This document shows positions 54,174-61,979 of a stretch of 64,000 nt of DNA, one piece after another. The number at the start of each line of letters is the position of its first letter. Within the stretch, counting starts at the first letter, position 1. The position numbers and the translations under genes are program-made. The notes under the pieces are model-generated. The model did no database searches, was not told the DNA's origin, and saw only the letters and a program-made list of their open reading frames with translations. The DNA is from an uncultured Chitinophaga sp. (lineage in GTDB: Bacteria; Bacteroidota; Bacteroidia; Chitinophagales; Chitinophagaceae), in assembly GCF_937898475.1 (NCBI RefSeq), contig NZ_CALEJS010000040.1:186001-250000 (forward strand), read 5' to 3'.

Positions 54174-54222
54174 GTAGCTGTTAGCCGCTGGCTGTTAGCC
54201 GTTAGCTAACAGCGCTTAGTTC
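54174..54222. repeat. palindromic GCTGTTAGC repeat
   Basis: AGCTGTTAGCCGCTGGCTGTTAGCCGTTAGCTAACAGC: three GTTAGC words followed by the inverse TAACAGC. It lies between co-directional M23 and bcp genes. Confidence 0.65.
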
Positions 54223-54226
54223 GCTG

Positions 54227-55924
54227 CTATCTTTTAAAGTTTAGCGTATAAGTGCTTTCATTACCGGCAATATCTGTTACGGTAAGCTTCAGTGTATGCG
54301 TACCCGGCAGGCAATGCTCATCGAATGTATAGGTCAGTACATTGCTCTTGCGGGAAAACATCAGCCATTTACCATCCAGCTCTGCACGGTAGCTTTTGAT
54401 GCCGCTGCCATCGCTCATGCTGAAAGACAGCCGCGTGGCGGCAGCAAGGTTACTGCCGTTGTGCACGCCGCCCAGGGGCGTGATCTTTGGCGCAACGGTA
54501 TCTACCTCCAGGTGAAAATCTCCAAAGTCGCGGAAACTACCTTTGTACCAGCCATCTTCATAGACCGTGGCCGAAGTGCTTTCTCCCAGGCCGTTGCGCA
54601 CCATTACTATTTTATCCCGCAGGTCTTCCGGCACTTCTCTGTCTGGCTTTATACGCAGGTCAAACGTATTGTGTACGGGCACCAGCGCGGTATGCAGGCG
54701 GTAGATTTCTGAATAATTCTTCGTTGCGTTGGCAGGCAGCTCACGGTAGTTAAAGCATACGCGATCATACAGTGCCGCTTCGTCCATGAAGAATTCTACC
54801 TGGTTGTTCTCGAAGATATTGCGCGACTCAGGATACATGGTATTGGCACAGGCCGCATCTGCAACCGGTGCGGCAAATTGCTGCAGTGTGAACTTTACCG
54901 TACTGCTGTTGCCGTAGGCATCTTTGACCAGCAGCTTCACCTGGTGCCGGGCGCCATCAGAGAGGTCTATATGACCATCCCCTTTCACATCATGATAAAT
55001 GCCGAGCGGGTTGCCCGGTAAGGCAAACAGCAGCTGCAGCCAGGGGCCGCCGCCTTTCTTCACTTTGTAATCCACATGGGCATTAAGGTAGCGCGTTTCT
55101 TCATAGCCAATATCATCCAGCTGGAAACCAATATTCGGGATGTCATTATCAAACATCAGCACCTCGTAGATGCCGTTGGGATTGGTAGAGTTACTCTGGC
55201 GGTCAATGGCATTAACACCAATGCCCACTGTATTGGCGCGTACTTTTACAACCGGCTGGGTAGTAACGTATTCCCCTTTCACCTTCTTCACGGGCAGCAG
55301 GATGGGCTGCTGGCTGTATATGCTTTCTTCGGTGTTATAGATGGCAATGCGGTAAACTTCAGGCGCGCGGGTATCCGGCACATCAAAGCCAAACAACAGG
55401 GGATTAAGCGGCTTCTCCGTCTGTGTATTCCTGATCTCGAAATGCAGGTGAGGCCCTGCAGATCCGCCGGTATTGCCGCTCCAGGCCACGAACTGGCCCT
55501 TCTTTACAGGAAAAGCATCCGGTGGAATGTTCAGCTGCAGCGCCCAGCTTTCGTGTTCGTAGGCTTTTTGTTTTACGTATTGTTCCAGTTCAGGAAAATA
55601 GCGGTTCAGGTGAGCGTATACGGTAGTATACCCATTGGGGTGGGTAATGTACAGCGCATTACCGAAACCGGTATGCGATACGCTTACACGGCTTACATAT
55701 CCATCTGCCGCAGCATGTACGGGCAGGTTCTCGCGCTGCTGCGTCTTTATGTCCAGTCCTGAATGGAAATGGTTAGGGCGCAGCTCCCCGAAATTGCCTG
55801 CCAGCACAATAGGAATATTCAGCGGATTACGGAAATACCCTTGCGGATATGTTTTTCCGGGCAGGTATTGTGCATGCAAAAGCTGGGGAAGTAAACAACA
55901 AAAGCCTATTAATTTCCTGATCAT
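54227..55924 (-). CDS. M23-family peptidase, active-site residues intact
   Basis: A 565-residue periplasmic or surface peptidase. The signal peptide ends LLHAQ at ~19. The LytM/M23 domain lies near the N-terminus: H54-x3-D58 (HFHSGLD) and H-x-H in GPHLHFEIRN, plus GYTTVYAHL, so zinc binding and peptidoglycan endopeptidase activity are plausible, unlike the EnvC-like protein at 39722. The remaining ~350 residues are beta-rich Ig-like domains ending in TVTDIAGNESTYTL. The start at 55924 (MIRKLIGF) is chosen; 33 codons upstream are open but add only a non-signal extension. Confidence 0.92.
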   Translation of the reverse strand: MIRKLIGFCCLLPQLLHAQYLPGKTYPQGYFRNPLNIPIVLAGNFGELRPNHFHSGLDIKTQQRENLPVHAAADGYVSRVSVSHTGFGNALYITHPNGYTTVYAHLNRYFPELEQYVKQKAYEHESWALQLNIPPDAFPVKKGQFVAWSGNTGGSAGPHLHFEIRNTQTEKPLNPLLFGFDVPDTRAPEVYRIAIYNTEESIYSQQPILLPVKKVKGEYVTTQPVVKVRANTVGIGVNAIDRQSNSTNPNGIYEVLMFDNDIPNIGFQLDDIGYEETRYLNAHVDYKVKKGGGPWLQLLFALPGNPLGIYHDVKGDGHIDLSDGARHQVKLLVKDAYGNSSTVKFTLQQFAAPVADAACANTMYPESRNIFENNQVEFFMDEAALYDRVCFNYRELPANATKNYSEIYRLHTALVPVHNTFDLRIKPDREVPEDLRDKIVMVRNGLGESTSATVYEDGWYKGSFRDFGDFHLEVDTVAPKITPLGGVHNGSNLAAATRLSFSMSDGSGIKSYRAELDGKWLMFSRKSNVLTYTFDEHCLPGTHTLKLTVTDIAGNESTYTLNFKR

Positions 55925-56093
55925 AATAGGTGCAAATGTAAGGGAGAAAAGGAAAACTGCTTCATCCCTTACAACAAGGCCTGTTTTAAGCAACCGCAAA
56001 CGGCGGTCTCCGGTTTGATACATGCTGACTTTCTTGCATACGCCCCTTTACTATCGACTTATTTTTTTACTTTAGTGCCCGCAATACACAACC

Positions 56094-57002
56094 ATGTCCA
56101 TCCAGGTAACACAACTCAGTAAAACGTACGGTGAACAGAAAGCGGTAGACAATATTTCTTTTACGCTGAACAAGGGAGAGATCGTGGGTTTCCTGGGACC
56201 AAACGGCGCAGGCAAATCCACTACCATGAAGATGATCACAGGCTATCTGCCCCCCAGCGGCGGACAAGCCCTGGTCAGCGGTTATGATGTGACCAAAGCG
56301 CCGCTGGAAGTGCGTAAAAGGGTAGGCTATCTCCCTGAATCCAACCCGCTGTACTATGACATGTACATCAGGGAGTTCCTTTCATTTGTTGCCAACGTGC
56401 ACCAGCTGGGTAATACAACACAGGAAAGGATCCGCGAGGTGATCTCCCTTACCGGACTGGAGCCGGAAAGCAAAAAGAAGATCGGCGCCCTTTCAAAAGG
56501 GTATAAACAACGGGTAGGACTGGCACAGGCCCTGCTGCACGACCCCGAAGTACTGATACTGGATGAGCCTACCTCCGGACTGGACCCTAACCAGCTGGCT
56601 GATATCCGCCAGGTGATCAAAAGCCTGGGCAGTAACAAGACCGTTATTCTCAGCACGCATATTATGCAGGAAGTGGAGGCCATGTGCAGCCGCGTCATCA
56701 TTATCAACAAAGGCCATATCATAGCCGATGACACCCTGCAAAACCTGCAGCAGCAACGGGATGGCAAGGGTTATATACAGGTAAGCTTTGGCGAACCGGT
56801 GAATGCCACCGACCTGGAACAGCTGGCCGGCGTAACCAAAGTGGTGCCCGGCGATGCCAACAGCTGGCAGCTGTTTACCGCCAATGTGGACGAAGTGCGC
56901 AAAAACCTGCTGCAATTTGCTTTGATAAATAACCGGAACATCCTTTCTTTGCAAAGCAATTCGCAAAGCCTGGAGGCGATCTTCAGGCAGCTGACTAAAT
57001 AG
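56094..57002 (+). CDS. gldA: gliding-associated ABC transporter ATPase GldA
   Basis: A 302-residue ABC ATPase. Walker A GPNGAGKS at 35-42, signature LSKGYKQRVGLAQAL (~133) and Walker B VLILDEPTSGLDP (~157). The C-terminal region after ~220 matches the GldA type (ALINNRNILSLQSNSQSLEAIFRQLT). GldA works with the membrane proteins GldF and GldG, which are not adjacent. Family members also occur in gut and other ABC exporters, so the gliding role is inferred from similarity and context. Confidence 0.88.
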   Translation: MSIQVTQLSKTYGEQKAVDNISFTLNKGEIVGFLGPNGAGKSTTMKMITGYLPPSGGQALVSGYDVTKAPLEVRKRVGYLPESNPLYYDMYIREFLSFVANVHQLGNTTQERIREVISLTGLEPESKKKIGALSKGYKQRVGLAQALLHDPEVLILDEPTSGLDPNQLADIRQVIKSLGSNKTVILSTHIMQEVEAMCSRVIIINKGHIIADDTLQNLQQQRDGKGYIQVSFGEPVNATDLEQLAGVTKVVPGDANSWQLFTANVDEVRKNLLQFALINNRNILSLQSNSQSLEAIFRQLTK

Positions 57003-57091
57003 TCCATGGTCCATGGACTATCGGTTAAGGCGGGCAACAAGCACCATGTGATGCGCTATGGACCATGGACGATGGGCCATGGACTACTCAC
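57001..57091. repeat. palindromic AGTCCATGGTCCATGGACT repeat
   Basis: Begins within the gldA stop codon with AGTCCATGG-T-CCATGGACT, a perfect 9-bp inverted repeat on a one-base centre (57001-57019). A second block follows (57058-57091: ATGGACCATGG, ATGGGCCATGGACTA). It fills most of the gap between gldA and eno and must lie close to the eno promoter. Confidence 0.75.
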
Positions 57092-57122
57092 TATCTACTA
57101 ATTTTTAAACACTAATAAAACC

Positions 57123-58415
57123 ATGAGTACTATTACAGAGATCCATGCCAGGCAAATTTTGGACAGTCGTGGTAACCCCACTGTAGAAGTGGACATCACC
57201 ACTGAAGATGGTCATTTTGGCCGTGCTGCCGTACCTTCCGGGGCATCTACCGGCAAACATGAAGCCGTAGAGCTGCGCGATGCCGATAAAGGCGTGTACG
57301 TGGGCAAAGGCGTGCTGAAAGCCGTAGCCAACGTAAACGAGATCATCGCGGAAGAACTCGTAGGATGGGATGTGAATGACCAGGCCGGTATCGATAAACT
57401 GCTGATAGATTTAGACGGCACACCCAACAAAGCCAAACTGGGCGCCAACGCTACTTTGGCCGTGAGCATGGCCGTAGCCAAAGCAGCTGCGGAAGAAAGC
57501 AACCTGCCCCTGTACCGTTACCTGGGCGGCGTAAACGCTACTACCCTGCCCATGCCCCTGATGAACATTCTCAACGGTGGTGTACATGCCGATAACAAGA
57601 TAGATTACCAGGAATTCATGATCGTGCCCGTAGGCGCATCTACCTTCTCTGAAGGCCTGCGCTGGGGTGTTGAGATCTTCCATACCCTGAAATCCGTATT
57701 GAAGAAGAAAGGCTACAGCACCAACGTTGGTGACGAAGGCGGTTTTGCCCCCGATATCCAGAGCAACGAAGAAGCCATTGAAACGGTACTGCAGGCTATC
57801 GAAGCTGCCGGCTACAAAGCTGGCGAGCAGATCGGCATCGCACTGGATGCAGCCAGCAGCGAAATGTTCAACGATGCTGACAAAACCTACAAGTTCTACA
57901 AGAGCTCCGGTAAGATCATCAGCAGCGATGAGATGGTAGCCTACTGGGCTGAGTGGTGCAAAAAGTACCCCATCGTGTCTATCGAAGACGGGATGGCTGA
58001 AGACGATTGGGCCGGCTGGAAGAAACTGACCGAAGCCGTAGGTGCTAACGTACAGCTGGTAGGCGACGACCTGTTCGTTACCAACGTGAACCGCCTGAAA
58101 CAAGGTATCGACCAGGATATCGCCAACAGTATCCTGATCAAGGTAAACCAGATCGGTACCGTAACAGAAACCATCGATGCCGTAAATATGGCGCACAAAG
58201 CCGGTTACACTTCCATCATGAGCCACCGCTCCGGTGAAACGGAAGATACCACCATCGCCGACCTGGCAGTGGCCCTGAACTGCGGTCAGATCAAGACCGG
58301 TTCTGCTTCCCGTACTGACCGTATGGCTAAATACAACCAACTGCTCCGTATTGAAGAAGCATTAGGTAACGTGGCCTATTATCCAAAAAATTCCGTTAAA
58401 TTTGGTAAGAAGTAA
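57123..58415 (+). CDS. eno: enolase
   Basis: Eno (430 aa) converts 2-phosphoglycerate to phosphoenolpyruvate. Family signatures are ARQILDSRGNPTVEVD at the N-terminus, VPSGASTGKHEAVELRD, DGGVHADNK-like NGGVHADNKIDYQEFM, SIEDGMAEDDW and the SHRSGETEDTTIADLAV signature. Length is standard. It is highly codon-biased towards preferred codons, as expected for an abundant glycolytic enzyme, and is followed by an FtsB-like gene, a pairing common in bacteria. Confidence 0.99.
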   Translation: MSTITEIHARQILDSRGNPTVEVDITTEDGHFGRAAVPSGASTGKHEAVELRDADKGVYVGKGVLKAVANVNEIIAEELVGWDVNDQAGIDKLLIDLDGTPNKAKLGANATLAVSMAVAKAAAEESNLPLYRYLGGVNATTLPMPLMNILNGGVHADNKIDYQEFMIVPVGASTFSEGLRWGVEIFHTLKSVLKKKGYSTNVGDEGGFAPDIQSNEEAIETVLQAIEAAGYKAGEQIGIALDAASSEMFNDADKTYKFYKSSGKIISSDEMVAYWAEWCKKYPIVSIEDGMAEDDWAGWKKLTEAVGANVQLVGDDLFVTNVNRLKQGIDQDIANSILIKVNQIGTVTETIDAVNMAHKAGYTSIMSHRSGETEDTTIADLAVALNCGQIKTGSASRTDRMAKYNQLLRIEEALGNVAYYPKNSVKFGKK

Positions 58416-58491
58416 AATGTCCTGAGATCAGGTTCCCGAAGTTGGGATCCGGACATTGGAATTTGAAAATTATCAATTAGTGGTCAATACT

Positions 58492-58530
58492 TCCGGGTTC
58501 TGGGCGGCTTGCTCAGTACCCGGATTTTTT
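58492..58530 (+). terminator. terminator of eno
   Basis: TCCGGGT (58492-58498) pairs with ACCCGGA (58518-58524), with an inner CTG/CAG stem, followed by six T (58525-58530). It would make the FtsB-like gene depend on readthrough or its own promoter. Confidence 0.8.
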
Positions 58531-58553
58531 AAATTGATAACCCACAACAGCCC

Positions 58554-58892
58554 GTGTCAGTATCCAAAAGCATAAAAATACCTGCCTACCTGCGCAATAA
58601 GTTCATCATTGCCAGTGCCGCTTTTGTGATATGGATCGGTTTCCTGGACCGTAATAACCTGCTGTCTCAATTCCAACTGCAATCAGAGGTCAATAAACTG
58701 GAATCACAGAAAGCGTTTTTCAGATCAGAGATAGACAAAACCCGTGAAGAACAACGCGAATTATTGTCAAGCCCCGAAAAACTGGAGAAATTTGCCCGGG
58801 AACAATACCTGATGAAAAAAGATAATGAAGATTTATTCATTATAAAGGACGAGAACGAAGCCGCCCAAGCCACCAAGAAGAAGGAGAAATAG
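58554..58892 (+). CDS. FtsB/DivIC-like septum formation initiator, GTG start
   Basis: A 112-residue bitopic membrane protein: short cytoplasmic N-terminus, one membrane helix (~15-33, FIIASAAFVIWIGFL), then a periplasmic coiled coil with LESQKAFFRSEIDKTREEQ and the FAREQYLMKKDNED motif of the family. It belongs to the FtsB-FtsL-FtsQ division complex. GTG at 58554 is the start that keeps the N-terminal stretch; the C-terminus is lysine-rich. Confidence 0.9.
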   Translation: MSVSKSIKIPAYLRNKFIIASAAFVIWIGFLDRNNLLSQFQLQSEVNKLESQKAFFRSEIDKTREEQRELLSSPEKLEKFAREQYLMKKDNEDLFIIKDENEAAQATKKKEK

Positions 58893-58991
58893 CTTGCAGT
58901 TTTCTAAAAATTTGCTATAACTTAACAATAGATTCCACACAATTTCCGTTATATGTCTGAAAATTAATTTCTTGTATTAAAACTAATTTGC

Positions 58992-59198
58992 ATGGGCAAT
59001 TCTACACATTCCTTCTATGCCGCCTTAAGTTCTGATACTGATAGCAAAAACAACTTTTCTATGTCTAAAGATCCAGCGCTTTCCCGTGAAGAGCACATCT
59101 GCCATGCCCAAATGAAAAAGGCTTTGAACACCATCAAATTTTCTCCCCGCGCCGCTACCCTGAAAGCCGTTCTGGAGCACGCGAAGAAAAAGAGTTAA
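58992..59198 (+). CDS. small hypothetical protein, 45-68 aa
   Basis: A short gene I do not recognise. From 58992 it would be 68 aa; an inner ATG at 59061 (MSKDPALSREEHICHAQMKK) gives 45 aa, which looks more like a folded domain: helical, charged, ending in AKKKS. A TAATTTG box directly before 58992 hints that transcription starts there, favouring the inner start. It lies 45 nt before nth on the same strand. Confidence 0.5.
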   Translation: MGNSTHSFYAALSSDTDSKNNFSMSKDPALSREEHICHAQMKKALNTIKFSPRAATLKAVLEHAKKKS

Positions 59199-59222
59199 CA
59201 GCTATCAGTTGGCAGTTGGCAA

Positions 59223-59243
59223 GCTGTAATTTATTTTTACAGC
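59223..59243 (+). promoter_or_regulatory. hairpin touching the nth start codon
   Basis: GCTGTAA (59223-59229) pairs perfectly with TTACAGC (59237-59243), whose last base is directly before the nth ATG. In an mRNA covering both genes it would hide the initiation region. Confidence 0.35.
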
Positions 59244-59894
59244 ATGACCAAGAAAGAACGCTTCGCGTTTGTACTTAACTACTTTGAAGAGCATGCTCCC
59301 AACGCAGAAACAGAGCTGATCTACGATAATCCCTACCAGTTGCTGGTAGCCGTCATCCTTTCCGCCCAATGTACCGACAAACGGGTGAACATGACCACAC
59401 CAGCCATCTTTGAGCGCTACCCCGATGTGTATGCATTGAGCAAAGCTACCTTTGACGAGCTGTTTCCCTACATCAGAAGCATCAGTTATCCCAATAACAA
59501 AACCAAACATCTGATAGGTATGGCCCGGATGGTGACAGAGCAATTCAACGGCGAAATACCAGCCACCGTGCAGGAACTCATTACCCTGCCAGGCGTAGGC
59601 CGCAAAACCGCCAATGTGATCACCTCTGTAATACACCAGCAGCCCAATATGGCCGTAGATACCCACGTTTTCAGGGTATCCGCCCGCATTGGCCTTACCG
59701 TCAACGCCAAAACACCGCTGCAAACGGAACAACAACTGCTGCAGTATATTCCCCGGGATAAAGTGCATATTGCACACCACTGGCTGATCCTGCACGGGCG
59801 GTATATCTGCGTGGCGCGCAATCCCAAATGCGGTGAATGCGGGCTGCGGCCTGTCTGCAAGTATTACCAACAGCTGATACGTAAACAACAATAG
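59244..59894 (+). CDS. nth: endonuclease III
   Basis: Nth (216 aa) is a bifunctional DNA glycosylase/AP lyase for oxidised pyrimidines. The helix-hairpin-helix LPGVGRKTAN holds catalytic K121; D139 (VDTHVFRV) is the second catalytic residue. The C-terminal [4Fe-4S] cysteines follow the C-x6-C-x2-C-x5-C pattern (CVARNPKCGECGLRPVC). It probably shares a transcript with the DUF2071 gene 6 nt downstream. Confidence 0.97.
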   Translation: MTKKERFAFVLNYFEEHAPNAETELIYDNPYQLLVAVILSAQCTDKRVNMTTPAIFERYPDVYALSKATFDELFPYIRSISYPNNKTKHLIGMARMVTEQFNGEIPATVQELITLPGVGRKTANVITSVIHQQPNMAVDTHVFRVSARIGLTVNAKTPLQTEQQLLQYIPRDKVHIAHHWLILHGRYICVARNPKCGECGLRPVCKYYQQLIRKQQ

Positions 59895-59900
59895 CATTTT

Positions 59901-60608
59901 ATGAGCAGCCCCTTTCTTACCGCCAGCTGGCGAAACCTGCTGATGATCAATTTTGAAGCAAGTACCTCCCTGCTGCAGCCCTACCTTCCCCGGCATACCG
60001 AACTGGATACCTGGAACAACACCCACTACGTAAGCCTGGTAGGCTTCCTCTTCCAGGATACCCGGCTCAGAGGTATCTCCTTTCCCCTGCACCGTACATT
60101 CGAAGAAGTGAACCTGCGTTTCTATGTGCGCTATAAGGATGGCCAGCAATGGAAACGCGGGGTGGTTTTCATCAAAGAGCTGGTGCCGAAACGGATGATC
60201 ACCTTTATAGCCAATACCATCTATAAAGAGAACTACGCCACCCTGCCCATGCGGCACCGCTGGCACGAGCCCGATACCCATACCCTGCAGGTAAGCTATG
60301 AATGGAAAGTGGACGATGAGTGGAACTACCTGAAGGCAAGCGCCTCAAAGGCCAGCCAGTCCATTGTCCCCGGCAGCGAAGCGGAATTCATTACTGAACA
60401 TTACTGGGGCTATACCCAGGCAGGCCCCGCTGAATACCAGGTAACACACCCGCAATGGAATGTTCATGCCGTGCATGATTACGCCTATCAATGCAATGCG
60501 CTGCGCTTATACGGCCCAGGCTTCGTGGATGTGTTACAACAGCAACCGCTGTCTGCCCTCCTCGCAGAAGGCTCGCCAATAGCGGTAATGCCAAAGAAAC
60601 GGCTGTAA
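59901..60608 (+). CDS. DUF2071 (YqjF-like) protein
   Basis: A 235-residue cytoplasmic protein of the acetoacetate-decarboxylase-like DUF2071 family (FLTASWRNLLMINFEAS, HYVSLVGFLFQDTRLRG, FEEVNLRFYVRYKDG). The biochemical role is unknown. It starts 6 nt after nth, so the two are one operon, but this does not reveal function. Confidence 0.9.
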   Translation: MSSPFLTASWRNLLMINFEASTSLLQPYLPRHTELDTWNNTHYVSLVGFLFQDTRLRGISFPLHRTFEEVNLRFYVRYKDGQQWKRGVVFIKELVPKRMITFIANTIYKENYATLPMRHRWHEPDTHTLQVSYEWKVDDEWNYLKASASKASQSIVPGSEAEFITEHYWGYTQAGPAEYQVTHPQWNVHAVHDYAYQCNALRLYGPGFVDVLQQQPLSALLAEGSPIAVMPKKRL

Positions 60609-60625
60609 GGTTCCCTGTGTAAAAA

Positions 60626-60651
60626 ACAAGTGCTTGTAAACGCTTTTTTAC
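60626..60651 (+). promoter_or_regulatory. operator-like palindromes before the MFS gene
   Basis: ACAAG-TG-CTTGT (60626-60637) overlaps GTAAA-N6-TTTAC (60636-60651). A TTGTAAACGCTT core is seen in many LacI-family sites. They lie about 60-85 nt before the permease start. No regulator gene is adjacent. Confidence 0.3.
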
Positions 60652-60710
60652 TATCTTAAGCTGCTAATTATCTATTTATTAAAAAGCAATCACTTAAAGG
60701 ACCGACTCGT

Positions 60711-61937
60711 ATGAAATTAGCCGTCAGACTGCAACTATCCACCATGATGTTCCTGGAATTCTTTGTTTGGGGAGCATGGTTCGTGACCATGGGAACATTT
60801 TTACTGAACGATCTGCATACCAACGCCAGCGATGTAGGCTTTGCCTATCTCACGCAATCCATAGGCGCCATTGTAGCGCCCTTTATTGTAGGATTGATAG
60901 CCGACCGCTTTGCACCGGCCCAGCTGATACTGGGGGTACTGCACCTGATCGGCGCATTCCTGCTATGGCTGGCCGGATCAACCGCAGATTTCGCGTCCTT
61001 CTACCCGCTGCTGCTGGTATACATGATCCTTTACATGCCCACACTGGCGCTGGTAAATTCCATTTCATTCAGGCAGATGGATGATCCCAGTAAAAAGTTC
61101 CCTGCCATCCGCGTATGGGGAACCATCGGCTGGATCATTGCTGGCCTTACCATTGGCTGGCTGGGTTGGGAGAAGGCCAATACGCTTTCCCTTACCTTCA
61201 AAATGGCAGCTGTTGCCTCCGGCTTACTGGGTTTACTGAGCTTTACCCTGCCTAATACACCACCGCTTAAAAAAGGGGAAAAGGTATCCGTGGGCGAACT
61301 GCTTGGCCTGGACGCCATCCGCCTGCTGAAGCAGCGCTCTTACCTGCTGTTCTTCCTGTCTTCCGTGGCCATCTGTATACCGCTGGCTTTCTACTATAAT
61401 TTTACGAACCCCTTCCTGAATGAAGTGGGTATGTCTTCTGCGGCCGGTAAACAATCCCTGGGACAAATGTCCGAACTGCTGTTCATGCTCATTATGCCGC
61501 TGTTCTTTGCCCGCCTGGGTGTTAAGAAAATGCTGGCACTGGGTATGCTGGCCTGGGTGATCCGCTATGTATTCTTTGCCTTCGGCGATGTGAATGCCAA
61601 CTACTGGATGCTGATCGGTGGTATCGTATTACATGGCGTCTGTTACGACTTCTTCTTTGTTACAGGCCAGATCTATACCGATGCTGTTGCCGGCCAGAAA
61701 TTCAAGAGCGCTGCACAGGGTATGATTACGCTGGCTACCTATGGTGTAGGCATGCTGATCGGCTTCCTGATCTCCGGCCCTATTGTAGACGCCCGCAAAC
61801 TGGCAGACGGTACACACAACTGGCAGTCTATCTGGCTCATACCCGCCGGTATTGCCCTGGCAGTACTGCTGTTGTTCCTCCTGCTGTTCAGGGAAGGTAA
61901 AGCAGAGAAGAGCGTCACCATGAACAAAACTGCATAA
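60711..61937 (+). CDS. MFS permease, nucleoside:H+ symporter (NupG) family
   Basis: A 408-residue transporter with about 12 membrane helices. The opening RLQLSTMMFLEFFVWGAWFVTMGTF and the conserved FPAIRVWGTIGWIIAG segment place it in the nucleoside:proton symporter family. In Bacteroidota many such proteins lie beside sugar dehydrogenases and probably carry sugars or sugar acids. The next gene is a Gfo/Idh/MocA dehydrogenase 42 nt away, so a sugar-like substrate is more likely than a nucleoside. Confidence 0.9.
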   Translation: MKLAVRLQLSTMMFLEFFVWGAWFVTMGTFLLNDLHTNASDVGFAYLTQSIGAIVAPFIVGLIADRFAPAQLILGVLHLIGAFLLWLAGSTADFASFYPLLLVYMILYMPTLALVNSISFRQMDDPSKKFPAIRVWGTIGWIIAGLTIGWLGWEKANTLSLTFKMAAVASGLLGLLSFTLPNTPPLKKGEKVSVGELLGLDAIRLLKQRSYLLFFLSSVAICIPLAFYYNFTNPFLNEVGMSSAAGKQSLGQMSELLFMLIMPLFFARLGVKKMLALGMLAWVIRYVFFAFGDVNANYWMLIGGIVLHGVCYDFFFVTGQIYTDAVAGQKFKSAAQGMITLATYGVGMLIGFLISGPIVDARKLADGTHNWQSIWLIPAGIALAVLLLFLLLFREGKAEKSVTMNKTA

Positions 61938-61979
61938 TCAGATCAACATTTATACGGTAACCACTAATATATTCTCGTC

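Noticed and set aside
59205..60281. 358-codon minus-strand open frame across nth and the DUF2071 gene
   Set aside because: It lies opposite two well-supported genes and has no family features.
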